64,000 nucleotides of DNA from Asaia platycodi JCM 25414 (GCF_000614545.1 NZ_BAKW01000020.1:1-64000), one strand, 5' to 3'. Positions 49,415 to 63,711 are shown, numbered from the stretch's first letter. The notes: generated by a model not told the origin, from the sequence alone. Numbers and translations: made by a program.

Positions 49415-49797
49415 TGGCGCATTCACTGGATTACGGACATCGACAGGCAACGACCGTGCTGGTGGTTGAAGATGAACCGTTGCAGCGCATGAGCCTCATG
49501 GATTTGCTCGAAGAGGCGGGTTATGCGGTTGCTGAGGCTTCCGATGCCGATCAGGCGCTGATCATTCTTGAGAGTCGACCTGACATTCGTATCGTCTTGG
49601 CCGATGTTGATATGCCTGGTTCGATGGATGGGCTGCGTCTGGCCGCTCTTGTGCGAGATCGCTGGCCTCCCATCGAGATTATCGTGACCAGTGGGCGCGG
49701 TATTCCTCAACTGGCGAGTATTCCCGCCAGAGCGATGTTCCTGCCTAAGCCCCTCAACGAGCAGCGTATCAAGGAAGCACTTTCGCTTTTTTGCTGA
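49414..49797 (+). CDS. Single-domain response regulator
   Basis: 127 residues, receiver domain only. Acidic pocket VLVVEDEPLQRM, phospho-acceptor Asp in IVLADVDMPGSMDGLRL, conserved Ser/Thr in IIVTSGR and Lys in MFLPKPLNE. It has no output domain, so it acts by protein contact or as a phosphate sink, as is usual with HWE kinases. The start overlaps the kinase stop. The frame is intact. Confidence 0.93.
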   Translation: MAHSLDYGHRQATTVLVVEDEPLQRMSLMDLLEEAGYAVAEASDADQALIILESRPDIRIVLADVDMPGSMDGLRLAALVRDRWPPIEIIVTSGRGIPQLASIPARAMFLPKPLNEQRIKEALSLFC

Positions 49798-49804
49798 GCC
49801 TGTC

Positions 49805-50783
49805 TCAGGAGGCTTGGTTGTCTGACGTCTGCGCTGCAGGCTTGCGATGCGCTGCCACACAGCACAGCACACTGGCAACGATAAAAATGAATGACGCAAG
49901 TTCCAGCGAATGCGGCATCCGTTTCTCCCACAAGAAACCGTAGAGCAGCGCAAACAGCGTTTCGAACAGAATCATCTGTCCGGTCAGGGTGAGGGGTAAC
50001 AGGCGCTCATGCGGTTCCATAACGCGTTGCCGCAAAGAGAGGCGATGACCGCGACGCCGATAGAGACAGTGGCAAAACGTTCCCATGCGGCCAGATCATG
50101 CGTTGTCTGGTCGAACAGAAACGCCAGCGGCAGCATGATTACTGCCTGAGCGCCGGTCATGAGCCCGGTAAGTAAATTCCAGTCATGGGCCGATACATGA
50201 TGCAGGCGCGCCAGTGCGTGGCTGTTCCCGACGGCAAAACCCGTCCAGGAGGCCAAGGCCGCACAAGCGCAGAGCAGGCCTATCAGGCCGCTCGAACCCG
50301 GATCGTCGGATATGGGTCCGACATGAAACAGGGCCTGCCAGCCGATGCAGAATGCGCCTATCATGCAAAAGAACAGCGATGGGGCAAGCTTCAGGAAAGG
50401 GGGGGCGTCCTTTTCGCGGCTGCCGATGATCGTCACCGCGACGGGCATGAACCCGATCACAAGTGAGGTCAGGGCGATGCCACCTTTCTGCACCGCCATC
50501 GAGAGCATGACGTAATAGAAGCTGTTGCCGAAAAACGAGAGCCAGAAGAGCCCATGCCAGTCGCGCCCACGCAGGCTGCGGCACAGAGAGGGTAATCTCT
50601 TGCTGACAAGGCACAGCGCGATGAGCCATAGGCGAGATAGCGCCCGGCAGCGAGGTCGAGAGGGGGGAAGTCGCGCGCGAGTTCAGGCGCGAGAAAGACC
50701 AGCCCCCACAGAGCACCGGCGCCGGCGCCGCATAATACACCGAGAGGAAGATTCTTCTGGGGGGGATTTGGGCTGCGGCTCAT
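49805..50783 (-). CDS. EamA/DMT-family transporter, two frameshifts
   Basis: About 326 residues with ten expected membrane helices. It starts MSRSPNPPQKNLPLGVLCGA, then GALWGLVFLAPELARDFPPL. Breaks near 50632 (YGLIALCLVSKRLPSLCR restored) and near 50012 (NRMSERLLPLTLTGQMILFE restored). Both EamA halves are present, so it is probably a working drug/metabolite exporter with sequence errors. It is convergent with the response regulator gene (8 bases between stops). Confidence 0.8.
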
Positions 50784-50792
50784 GCTGCTCTT

Positions 50793-52255
50793 CTAGCTTG
50801 AGCCGCACGACCTGTCTCGCCTGCGACGACTGGTGCGCGCCGTTGTGAAGCCAAAACGCAGGCGTGCGATACCGAGACAGAACCCGGTCAGGCAGAGGGC
50901 GCTGACGCCGCAAAGGAGGGGCAACGCAATAAGGAGCCGCGCCGTGGATGTGCGCAGCCAGCCGAAGAAATCAAGATCGTGTGGCCCGTAAATGAACCAG
51001 CGCGATCCTATGGCGCCAGTGTCGACAAGTTTTAGCTGTGCGCCGCTTCGCACGTCGAGATAGAGGCTCACGCCATCGTCACCCGTTATGCGAAGCACCG
51101 GAAAAGGACGTTTTGAGATGGTGGGTAGAGAAATAGTAGGAATCTTCGTGGTCGAGTGTAGTCACGCTTGCGGCGAGGCCTTGTCTGTAAAGATTCTGCC
51201 GCAGGGGCTCACCTGTCAGAGAAACGGGCGATAGCGTCAGATCGAGCGCTCTGTTTTTTCCGTCATTGTCGATGACCGATAGAAAAACCGTGCCGCCCCA
51301 CGCGCTGAGCCTGATGTCGCGAAACATGTGTCCGGGGTGCGCGCGCAGTGTCGAAATGAGGGCTTCCAGCTCGGATGACGAAACGGGCCTGTGAAGGCGC
51401 GCGACCCAGTCCGGCGCGGGGCCAAGCTCGAACAGGCCTGCGGGATTCATGCTCAAAAACCCGGTCGTGATCCAGGAAAGCAGCATGAGGCCGAAAATCA
51501 GCCCGGCAATATGATGCAGGAAATGCACCCCCTTGTAGGGGGAGAGACGTCGCCCTGCTCCAAGGCGTCGCCAGCCAATCCAGAGCCCCAACGACGTCAG
51601 CAATATGCCCAGGCCGGACAGGATGATGAGCGTGTTCACCCAGATCCTTTGATGGCGCTTGAGAAGAGACGGATAGAGCCAGTGCGGTATCGCCCCGAGC
51701 CACGACCAGAAGCGGGTCGCGCTTGTGGTCGCCTGAACCACATCGCCGGTTACTGGTGAAAGATAGACGAGGCTCTTTTGTGGGTCATCGAGGGCGTAGC
51801 GATAAAATCCCGACTGATGGCCTTTCGTGTTGAGGATCCACTGATCATCGTCGCGCAGCCCCTCGAAATGTGCCGAAACGCGTGCCAAACCAGCATAGCG
51901 TGCCGCCTCGTCCTCAAGATCGTGTGCTGAGAGAGACAGCGTCCTGCCAGTGTTGAGATCGAAGCTTTTGACAGCACCTGTCTCAGCAATGGCCTGAAGA
52001 ACGGGAAGAGATCCGGCCATTACGATCCGAAAGGATCGGTAAGAACCATCCAGCGAGGGCAGAATGACGGCAGTGCCGAGCTGGAAGCGCTCATGCGCCA
52101 GACTTGCTCGTGTCTCGTCGGGTTGTGGCCAGGCTTTCCAGAGCATGACGAAGCCGGAGAGACACCAGATGCACATCATCAGCGAGCGTGATTCCAAGCC
52201 AGCGATGGAGCAGAAAAACCGACCTGACAATTCTTTTCCGAAAACGCGTCTTCAT
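50793..52255 (-). CDS. PepSY-domain membrane protein, two frameshifts
   Basis: About 488 residues. From ATG 52255 (MKTRFRKRIVRSVFLLHRWL) the PepSY-type opening LHRWLGI leads into MMCIWCLSGFVMLWKAWP after a break near 52190. Further membrane segments are WVNTLIILSGLGILLTSLGL with HHIAGLIFGLMLLSWITTGF near 240, and LLIALPLLCGVSALCLTGF at the end. Between them are PepSY-like periplasmic parts (VYLSPVTGDVVQ, GPHDLDFFGWLR). The second break is near 51100, in a T run (HHLKTSFPVLRITGDDG restored). Such proteins are linked to iron/siderophore reduction or peptidase inhibition. The function here is unknown. Confidence 0.75.
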
Positions 52256-52352
52256 ACGCGAGGCGGACAGATCATGATCGACGCATCACGAGCGGGATGT
52301 TCGCATCGTGACGGCTTGAGGCGCCGCATCAGTCCTAACCGGACTTCAGAAA

Positions 52353-52928
52353 TCACGTCAGATCGATCTGCACGCCGAGAGCAGCGAGCTCGCTCAGACA
52401 GAGTGTATCGTCAGCTGCTATCCCGCGACAGGCTGCCCGTTTGACGACTGTCTCGAAACCCAGTTTGCGTGCATCCGATGCGGTGGCCGCCACACAGAAA
52501 TCGAGCGCCAAGCCGCAGATCGTGACGTGATTGATATTGAGGCCGCGCAGAAGGGCATCGAGCCCGGTCGAATGACGCTGGTCATTATCGAAAAAGGCGG
52601 AATAGGAATCGCATGCCGGATCGAGCCCTTTGTGCACGATATGGCTCAGGCGGCTCTGATCGAAATGCGACGAAAAATCTGCGCCCTGTGTTCCGGCGAC
52701 GCAATGGATTGGCCAATCTCCCCCTTGTGGCGCGAAGGAAACATGGTTCTCAGGGTGCCAGTCCCGGCTGGCAATACGCGCATCGAAGGCCTGCGTCATG
52801 AGCGCATTGACAGCAGGCAGAACAAGATCGCCGTCAGGCACGGCGAGCGTGCCCCCTGACAGAAAATCATTCTGCACGTCGATGACGAGCAGGGCGCGAC
52901 GGGGCGCTGCAGGCAATGAAGAGGCCAT
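52353..52928 (-). CDS. pncA: Nicotinamidase
   Basis: 191 residues of the cysteine hydrolase family. The catalytic Asp is in LLVIDVQNDFLSGGTLAV, the metal site in SRDWHPENHVSF, the catalytic Lys in HKGLDPACDSYSAF and the nucleophile Cys in TICGLALDFCVAATA. It converts nicotinamide to nicotinate for NAD salvage. The start (ATG 52928) is 21 bases past the HlyD gene stop on the same strand, so it may be read with the efflux operon. The frame is intact. Confidence 0.93.
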   Translation of the reverse strand: MASSLPAAPRRALLVIDVQNDFLSGGTLAVPDGDLVLPAVNALMTQAFDARIASRDWHPENHVSFAPQGGDWPIHCVAGTQGADFSSHFDQSRLSHIVHKGLDPACDSYSAFFDNDQRHSTGLDALLRGLNINHVTICGLALDFCVAATASDARKLGFETVVKRAACRGIAADDTLCLSELAALGVQIDLT

Positions 52929-52948
52929 GAGAAGAAACTCCGCGTGTC

Positions 52949-53896
52949 TCAGTGACCGATAACATGGCGCATGTCGTCACCGAAATGATGCAGGGCGTCT
53001 TTTGCCGACATATGTCGCCTGTGTCCGTTTTCAGCCACAATGGTGACGGTAGCGGTCATGCCTGCGGCCAGGTGCAGGTCGGGCGGCAGCTGGTCGATAT
53101 GAACGCGCACAGGAATGCGCTGTGCCAGACGCACCCAGGTATAGACCGGATCGACAGACGGCAGGCCTTGGGTCGCGGTGGTGGCGTTCATGCTCGAAAT
53201 GCCGCGTGTGATGCTCTCGACATGACCGAAAACCGGGTGGTGGCCACCCATCAGATCCATTCGTACCGGGTCACCGATTTCGATATTATGGATCTTGGTT
53301 TCCTCGAAATAGCCGTCCACCCAGTAGGAGGCTGAGTCGATGATCTGGATATTGACGTGTCCTGCTGTGGCGAAATCGCCGGGCCGCATCAAGAGATTGG
53401 TGACATAGCCATCCAGAGAGCTATGGACGATGGTGCGATCGAGATCGATGCGTGCCTGACGCAAGGAAGCCTCAGCCGCATCATATTGCGCACGGGCCTG
53501 AGCGGCAGCGGCAGAAAACTGCTGCTTTTCTTCCGCCGAAACCGCAACACCGGGAATGATGCGGCGACGCTGATATTGCGAAATACGGAAATCGAGATCG
53601 GCTTTTCGCTCGGCAAGGTTGGCTTCGGCGGTCGCTACCCGCACTTTGAAATCGAAGGGGTCGATGACATAAAGCACGTCGCCGCGATGCACGAATTCAT
53701 TGTCATGCACACGCACGTCGATGATCTCGCCTGAAACACGCGGCGCCATATTCACCACCTGCGCGCGCACCTGACCGTTACGGGTCCAGGGGGCAGCGGT
53801 ATAATAATCCCACAGAATCACGATAACGATCCCTGCAACGACGAGGATCGACAGGGTGATGAGCCATCTGATCAGGCGTGAGGCACGAGCGAGCAC
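52949..53896 (-). CDS. aaeA: HlyD/EmrA-type periplasmic adaptor (AaeA-like)
   Basis: 315 residues from GTG 53896. One N-terminal membrane helix (LIRWLITLSILVVAGIVIVI) is followed by the biotinyl-lipoyl half APRVSGEIIDVRVHDNEFVH. A coiled-coil hairpin (about 85-160) and the second lipoyl half IVHSSLDGYVTNLLMRPGDF come next. The longer frame to 54028 overlaps the DUF1656 gene and is rejected. It links the inner-membrane FUSC protein to an outer-membrane channel. It belongs to the operon FUSC-DUF1656-HlyD, the layout of aaeB-aaeX-aaeA for aromatic acid efflux. Confidence 0.85.
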   Translation of the reverse strand: MLARASRLIRWLITLSILVVAGIVIVILWDYYTAAPWTRNGQVRAQVVNMAPRVSGEIIDVRVHDNEFVHRGDVLYVIDPFDFKVRVATAEANLAERKADLDFRISQYQRRRIIPGVAVSAEEKQQFSAAAAQARAQYDAAEASLRQARIDLDRTIVHSSLDGYVTNLLMRPGDFATAGHVNIQIIDSASYWVDGYFEETKIHNIEIGDPVRMDLMGGHHPVFGHVESITRGISSMNATTATQGLPSVDPVYTWVRLAQRIPVRVHIDQLPPDLHLAAGMTATVTIVAENGHRRHMSAKDALHHFGDDMRHVIGH

Positions 53897-53909
53897 GATC
53901 GGGAATCTT

Positions 53910-54104
53910 TCACATGAGCCAGGTATAAAGCCCGAGCAGGCAGACAAGCAGGCCGAACTGGGCGAGGGGCGGATTCCAGAAAAACCGCCAGAGATTGAGC
54001 CTGCCGAAGCACCAGCGTATGAGCGCAAGCGTCAGCAACGCCAGAAAGAGATTGGCGACAAAAGCCGAGACGAGTACCCCTTCAAGATCGATCACCTCAC
54101 TCAC
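53910..54104 (-). CDS. aaeX: DUF1656 small membrane protein (AaeX-like)
   Basis: 64 residues with two membrane helices (LVSAFVANLFLALLTLALIRW and LAQFGLLVCLLGLYTWL). It is the typical small partner between FUSC and HlyD genes in efflux operons. Its stop is 13 bases before the HlyD GTG. The frame is intact. Its role is unknown but it always travels with this transporter type. Confidence 0.85.
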   Translation of the reverse strand: MSEVIDLEGVLVSAFVANLFLALLTLALIRWCFGRLNLWRFFWNPPLAQFGLLVCLLGLYTWLM

Positions 54105-54159
54105 CGCGTATTTCTCCGGTCAGGGCAGTTCTGTGCGAGGGGGCTCTCATGGGGTGACG

Positions 54160-56234
54160 CTACCATCTTGAGCGTCCCAGCCCGAAATGCATGAGCGTCG
54201 AGCGATTATCGGCGAGTGTCGAGCGGACGGCTTCGAGGCTGCCGGCGCAGAGAATGGCGATGGCGCGTTCTCTCGGCGTCGCGTCCCGGGCGAGAGCGAG
54301 AAAGGAGGCGCTCAGTCGCGGCAGGGCGAGGGCGAGCGTCGGGAAAGATGCCGAACTCACCAGATGTCGTGCTTCGCCTGCAAGAGCGTTTAGGCACATG
54401 CATTGATCGGCCTCACGCAGATAATGCCGAACGCGTGCCAGCGTGGTGGCAAGATCTTCCAGCGTGACCAGACGATTGAAGACGTGACGATTGACCGGAC
54501 GTTCGGCGCCTGCCTGCTGGCGGGGTGGGCGTGAAGCTGTTTCGTCCACGTCAGCAGCTGAACGAGGCGGTCATATTTCTGGCTGAGCAGGGCAGCTCCT
54601 GCCGGTTTGCCTCTGCCTCTGAGCTGGGATTCGAGATCCTGACCGATCGAGGTCGCAATGCGGAAGCGCCGGCTGCGCGGCGTTGGCGGAAAAAGCAGGA
54701 CCAGGATGATGAAGGAGATCACGCCTGAAATCAGGTAGAAGATATTGCGCGCGATGAAGGCGAGGGGATCGTAATCCTGATGATTGCTCAACCCCAGGAT
54801 GATCGGAAAAAACGCGCCGTAATTGAAGCCGATCGCACTTGTGCGTGCATTCAGAAGCATGATGCAGGCGAAAATAGTATGGGGCAGAAAGACCAGTGCC
54901 AGAGCCCCGAAGGCCGCAATATGGGGCAGAATGAGATAATTCATGATGGCAGCGACAAACACGGCCAGAGTGAGACCCAATATCGCGCCCATCCCGAATT
55001 TGGACGTGTCCAGCGCCGTCGAGGCAAGGGTGAGAATCAGCGCCGCCTGAGACAGTGCCGCCATGGAGGCAGGCTGTCCGCTCGCGATACAGAACCCGGC
55101 CGTGATCGAGAAACCAAGCAGCACCCGCAGGGCGTTGATGAAGGCGGCGACATGATCGGGGTGCTGAGCGATCTGTGCGAGTTTGAGCGCCTCGCCCGCA
55201 GGCGTGGCATATTGCAGCGTATTGATGCCAGTCGAGATATGCAGGCGATTGCTCAGAAGCACCGCTGCCCGCTCCAGATAATGCGCATCCGTGGCATCGG
55301 GATGATAATCCGGTTGTTCTTCCCGTATGGCTTCGATCAGCGAACCGACAGTCTCGAAGCGATCGCTGTGGTCCTCTCGCAACTCATGCCACGCCAGAAC
55401 GTGACGCCGTGCGAGAGCGGAGACGTTTTTCGTACGCAATATATGCGCGATGGCGCGCCCTGAACCGAGCACTGTCAACATGCCGATAATCGCCAGTCGC
55501 GCCCCAGCCGTACGCCGGGTCGAGCGGTCGATTTCGGTCTTGGCATAGGTGATCTGGGCCGAGAGCGAGAGAATATCGCCTGCAAGTGCGGTGGTTTCCA
55601 TCGCATCCGCTACGCTCTCGCCCTGCACGGCCTGTCGACCGAATTCGCGTATCTGGCGCGCGCGGGCTTCGAGCCCGTCGGCGAGCTTCTGCCATGCCTT
55701 GGGAGAGCCGGTGAGCATGTTCACGAAGGCGACCGACGCGATGCCGATGGCCACGCAACTCGCCCGTGAGAGGGCAACATCGAAGACATCCTGCGGCGTA
55801 TCGACCACATTGATGGCGACCAGCGCGATGGTGTAGCCGGCAAGCAATGCGCCATAGGAGCGAAAATGCCGCTCCAGCGAGCCGATATAGGTGCATCCTG
55901 CAAGCCAGAGGGCGCACCCTCCGAGCATCATGCCGCGATCCTGACTGAAACAGGCGATGAGCAGGATCGAGGCTGCCCCTCCAAGCGCCGTGCCGATCAG
56001 TCGATACAGGGCTTTGGAAAGGGCCTGGCCTCGCAGGGGCTGGGTAATGATCATTACCGTGACGGCAGCACCGGCGGGCGCGTCGAGCTGCGCCCAGAAG
56101 GCCGTGGCCAGCGCCAGACAGACAGCAGCCCAGCTTCGAAGTGAAAAACCGATCCATCCGGGAGGGAAGGGTGGGTTGGGCAGATCGCCGGGGCGTGGCC
56201 ACCAGCGTATGCGCGTCTCAACCCCCTCGGTCAT
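54160..56234 (-). CDS. aaeB: FUSC-family efflux protein (AaeB-like), frameshifted
   Basis: About 691 residues. Two blocks of membrane helices (from SWAAVCLALATAFWAQLDAP, and from VLLGFSITAGFCIASGQPAS) are each followed by a cytoplasmic domain, as in FUSC/AaeB proteins. One base is lost near 54525 (C run in HAHPQQAGAERPVNRH), moving the last 120 residues (GEARHLVSSASFPTLALALP) to another frame. It exports aromatic carboxylic acids or similar toxic compounds with the adaptor encoded downstream. It is the first gene of the operon. Confidence 0.85.
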
Positions 56235-56343
56235 TCGGCTCCATCCAGAAAACTGATATCCGGTTGAGGAACGCCCTGATGAGAGGTGAGGTCAAGCGCG
56301 CAACACGATTGCGTGGGTTCTGAAATCTTTTGTCAGATACGCT

Positions 56344-57684
56344 TCAGAAACCAGTGCCATCCCCCGGCGCCATGCGCGACACCAGAAGCTGGTTGATACG
56401 GAACCCATCCACATCGACAACCTCGAAGCGATAACCAGCGGCTTCCACCCGGTCAGCCTTGCGGGCCATGCGACGCAGACGATGCATGACGAAGCCACCA
56501 ATCGTGTGAAACAGGTCGCGCTCTGCATCGAGAGCGATATCGAGTTCGCGAAAGACGTCGCCGATGGGAGCAGCGCCATCTATCAGCCAGGAATTCGCGT
56601 CGCGTCGCACGATCGCCTGCTCCTCGAACGGGCTGGCGAGCCCGTCCATGAGCGCGCCCATGATGTCCTTGAAGGTGATCAGCCCGACAACCAGTCCATA
56701 CTCATTGACGATCAGCGCAAATCCTGCGCCATGCGAGTCGAATTGCGCCAGCGTATCCCATAAATTCAGTGTGTCGGGGAGGGAGAGCGTGTCGCGCCGC
56801 ATGCGGAAGATCTGGTTGCTGATCGGCTGGGAGGGGTCAGCATTGGGTGGAACCTCATCGACGACCGCCACCAGAACATCCTCGGCGCGTATCGACCCGA
56901 TGACATGATCGAGCCCGCCATCGCAGAGCGGATAGCGCGAATACGGACGGATACGCACCTTGTCGCGCTGGGATTCCAGACTCTCCTGCACGTCGAGAAA
57001 GACAATCTCGTCACGCGGGGTCATGGCCGAGGTAACCGACCGATCCTGCAGGGCCAGCACGTTCTGGATAAGTTGATGCTCTTTTTCCTGCAATGCGCCA
57101 GAGGCCGTCCCGGCCGCGAGCATGGCATTGAGGTCTTCCGGTGTGACCGGATCGACAACCGAGGCAGCAGGAATGCGCAGCAGGCTGAGCAGCCAGTCGG
57201 AAATGATCGAGAACACCCAGACAGCCGGATACAACACGCGCAGCGCGCCGGTCAGGAACCAGCTTACCTTGAGCGCGACCCGGTCCGGATTGTTGAGGGC
57301 GATCCGTTTTGGCAGCAGATCGGCAAAAAGCACGAAGAGCCCGGTCACGACCATGAAGGCCAGGCTCGCAGCGACCTTGCCCGCAAAGCCGGGTGTCAGC
57401 CCCGCCTCGATCAGAGCCGCGCTGAATGCCGGCGTCAGCAATTCGCTCGAAATCACACCGCCCAGCACGCCTACCGCATTGAGGCAGATTTGCAGAACGG
57501 TGATGACCTGGCCGCTATTACGCCGCAGCTTCAGGAAGGAAGCTGCGCGCGGATCACCCTGATCGGCGAGGGCACGCAGGCGGATATCGCGTGCCGCAGC
57601 GAAGGAGATCTCTGACAACGAGATGAGAATGGAGACGGCAATCGCTGCCACCATGGCCGCGAGGCCCAGAAGCAGCAACGTCAC
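56344..57684 (-). CDS. CNNM/CorC-type transporter-associated protein (HlyC/CorC family)
   Basis: 446 residues. A DUF21 membrane domain (about 1-190: LSEISFAAARDIRLRALADQ, GLFVLFADLLPKRIALNNPD) is followed by a CBS pair (about 205-340: VTSAMTPRDEIVFLDVQESL, ALIVNEYGLVVGLITFKDIM) and a C-terminal CorC_HlyC domain (WLIDGAAPIGDVFRELDIAL). Such proteins act in magnesium/cobalt export. The start is GTG 57684. The frame is intact. It stands alone between ligA and the efflux operon. Confidence 0.9.
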   Translation of the reverse strand: MTLLLLGLAAMVAAIAVSILISLSEISFAAARDIRLRALADQGDPRAASFLKLRRNSGQVITVLQICLNAVGVLGGVISSELLTPAFSAALIEAGLTPGFAGKVAASLAFMVVTGLFVLFADLLPKRIALNNPDRVALKVSWFLTGALRVLYPAVWVFSIISDWLLSLLRIPAASVVDPVTPEDLNAMLAAGTASGALQEKEHQLIQNVLALQDRSVTSAMTPRDEIVFLDVQESLESQRDKVRIRPYSRYPLCDGGLDHVIGSIRAEDVLVAVVDEVPPNADPSQPISNQIFRMRRDTLSLPDTLNLWDTLAQFDSHGAGFALIVNEYGLVVGLITFKDIMGALMDGLASPFEEQAIVRRDANSWLIDGAAPIGDVFRELDIALDAERDLFHTIGGFVMHRLRRMARKADRVEAAGYRFEVVDVDGFRINQLLVSRMAPGDGTGF

Positions 57685-57769
57685 GCGCGTGGCTCCTCAA
57701 AAAAAGGGGGCTTGGAAACAGAAGCTTCAATACTAGACGCGTTGTGCTCCATATTCCAGTATCCGCGCC

Positions 57770-61549
<3,780 letters not shown>

Positions 61550-61627
61550 GAGGCGGAATCCTGAAAAATCAGCACGAAGATTTCGCTGGCGACAACGCGC
61601 GACACCAGCGGAAAGCCTTGTTTCAGA

Positions 61628-62506
61628 TCAGAAAACCGAATGCCACACACGTCCGAAGAAGCCGCGCTTGTCAGAGCCGGGGGCCTTGCTGTTTTCGGGG
61701 AGAAGATTGCGATTGCGCAGCAGGTTATAGCTGTAACGGTACCATTGGCTATTGGGGTAGTTGTACCCGAGCACCGAAGTCGCCTTGCGGGCTTCGTCAA
61801 CCATGCCGATCTCAAGATCGACTTCTACGATGCGCTCAAGCGCCTCGGCAACGTGGTTTGTCGTCTGGAAATCGGCCACGACGCGCTGATAACGTCCAAG
61901 AGCGGCTTCGTAATTATGCTGCTGCTGGTAGTATCGCCCGACGAGCATTTCCTTGCCGGCCAGATGGTCACGGCAGAGATCGATCTTGAGCTGGGCGTCA
62001 CGTGCATAAGCCGTCTGCGGGAAACGGGTCACCACTTCCTCGAGCGCGTTGAGGGCTTCGACGGTTCCCTGCTGGTCGCGCTGGACCTCGGCAATCTGCT
62101 CATAATAGCAGAGCGCACGCAGATAATAGGCATAGGCAGCGTCAGGGCTGGTCGGATGCAGAAGAAGATAACGTTCGAGCTGCTGGACGGAAAGTGCATA
62201 CTCGCCCTGCAGGTAGTAGGCATAGCCTTCCATCAGTTCCGCATTGCCGACATAGCCGGAATACGGATAATTCTGCTGGAGCAGTTCGAACTCGCCGCTC
62301 GCCAGCGTATAGCGCTTGGAATGCAGAGCATCGATGCCGTAATTATACAGTGTTTCGGCGCTCGCTACTTTGGGTGCCTTGACCTCTTCCTTGTTGGAAA
62401 AGATCGAGCAGCCGCTCAGGAGCAGAAAACTGCTCGCCATCATTGCGGCAACGAGACGCTGACGCTTTGGAGCAGGAGTAACGTTACGTTCTGTGTTCTG
62501 GTGCAT
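61628..62506 (-). CDS. bamD: Outer-membrane assembly lipoprotein BamD
   Basis: 292 residues from ATG 62506. The lipoprotein signal ends in LLLSGC (SSFLLLSGCSIFSNKEE). TPR repeats follow (LYNYGIDALHSKRYTLASGE, AYYLQGEYALSVQQLERYLL, YQQQHNYEAALGRYQRVVAD). It is an essential part of the BAM complex that inserts barrel proteins. The longer frame to 62635 lacks a signal at its start. The frame is intact. Confidence 0.93.
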   Translation of the reverse strand: MHQNTERNVTPAPKRQRLVAAMMASSFLLLSGCSIFSNKEEVKAPKVASAETLYNYGIDALHSKRYTLASGEFELLQQNYPYSGYVGNAELMEGYAYYLQGEYALSVQQLERYLLLHPTSPDAAYAYYLRALCYYEQIAEVQRDQQGTVEALNALEEVVTRFPQTAYARDAQLKIDLCRDHLAGKEMLVGRYYQQQHNYEAALGRYQRVVADFQTTNHVAEALERIVEVDLEIGMVDEARKATSVLGYNYPNSQWYRYSYNLLRNRNLLPENSKAPGSDKRGFFGRVWHSVF

Positions 62507-62585
62507 GCCGACTCTTCCACTGACGAACGGTCTTATATCACGCCTTACCGTTCGCGGAAGACCTGGGCGCATGAGATCGTTGCGC

Positions 62586-63593
62586 TTACGCCGTTGCGCG
62601 CAAGGCGGGCTGCGCGACACTCTCACCACCGACAAGGCGCCAGTTTTCCGGCGAGGCGAAAAGCGCGTGCAGAAGGCGGTTATTCAGCCCATGACCCGAT
62701 TTATGGCCCATGAAACCGGCTTGCAGGGTATGCCCGGCCAGATAGAGATCACCCACCGCGTCCATCAGCTTGTGACGGACGAATTCTTTCGGGTGACGTA
62801 GTCCGCACGGGTTGAGAACCGTATCGCCCTCGACAACGATTGCATTATGCAATGACCCACCGCGCGCGAGGCCCATCTTCTGCAGTGCCTCGATTTCCTT
62901 GCGTTCGACGAACGTGCGGCAAAACCCGACTTCCTGACGAAAGCGCTCCAGGGTGAGCGGCATCGCATGGCGCTGTTGACCGATCACTGAAGCGGTAAAA
63001 TCGATCGACATGGCCAGAGCCATTCCCGAGCGGGCAGGGCGCAGCTCGGCATAGGCACCACTGGCATCCTCGACGCGCACGGGATGAAGCACCTCAATGA
63101 CGCTGCGGGCACTCTCCAGCGCAACCGTGCCCGCGCACTGGATCAGAAAGTCGAATTCGGCTGCCGACCCGTCGAGCACCGGCGTTTCCGGCCCGTCGAT
63201 CTCGATCAGGGCGTTATCGATGCCATTGGCATGAAGAGCAGCCATCAGATGCTCGATGGTGGCGATACGAATTTCCGGGGCATCGGGGTGGGCGATGACG
63301 GTGCTGAGCCTGGTGCAGACCACGTAATCATGGCGTGCTGGGATCAGTCGCGACTGCGGTAAATCGCTGCGCTTGAAGACGATGCCGTGACCGGCGGGCG
63401 CTGGATTTAGCACCATGCGCACACGTGCGCCACTATGCAGGCCGATACCGACGCAGGTGATCGACTGGTTGAGCGTGCATTGGCGCAAGAAGCGCGCGCT
63501 CGTGGAGGCAAGAGAAGAAAAACCCTGGGCGATATTGGAAAGGGGGAGAGGCACAATCGATGCTTTGAACGGTGTTTCAGCCGTGATCTGCAT
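62586..63593 (-). CDS. lpxC: UDP-3-O-acyl-N-acetylglucosamine deacetylase
   Basis: 335 residues. LpxC catalyses the committed step of lipid A synthesis. Zinc ligands are the His of RIATIEHLMAALHANG and the His/Asp of FVRHKLMDAVGDLYLAGH. The catalytic Glu precedes HLMAAL. GETVLDGSA-type text is present as ETPVLDGSAAEFDFLI. The N-terminus carries about 38 residues before the conserved QSITCVGIGLHSG start; GGAG upstream of ATG 63593 supports this longer form. It follows ftsZ. The frame is intact. Confidence 0.95.
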   Translation of the reverse strand: MQITAETPFKASIVPLPLSNIAQGFSSLASTSARFLRQCTLNQSITCVGIGLHSGARVRMVLNPAPAGHGIVFKRSDLPQSRLIPARHDYVVCTRLSTVIAHPDAPEIRIATIEHLMAALHANGIDNALIEIDGPETPVLDGSAAEFDFLIQCAGTVALESARSVIEVLHPVRVEDASGAYAELRPARSGMALAMSIDFTASVIGQQRHAMPLTLERFRQEVGFCRTFVERKEIEALQKMGLARGGSLHNAIVVEGDTVLNPCGLRHPKEFVRHKLMDAVGDLYLAGHTLQAGFMGHKSGHGLNNRLLHALFASPENWRLVGGESVAQPALRATA

Positions 63594-63711
63594 GATGGGA
63601 GGCTCTCCTTTAATTCCGCGACATGATGCCCGGATCGTTTGGAAAGCTGTAACCGCTTAAGGGGAGGGCAGACCAGTCAATGTTTATTGCCAAGTATTAC
63701 GCTCTAAGCCC

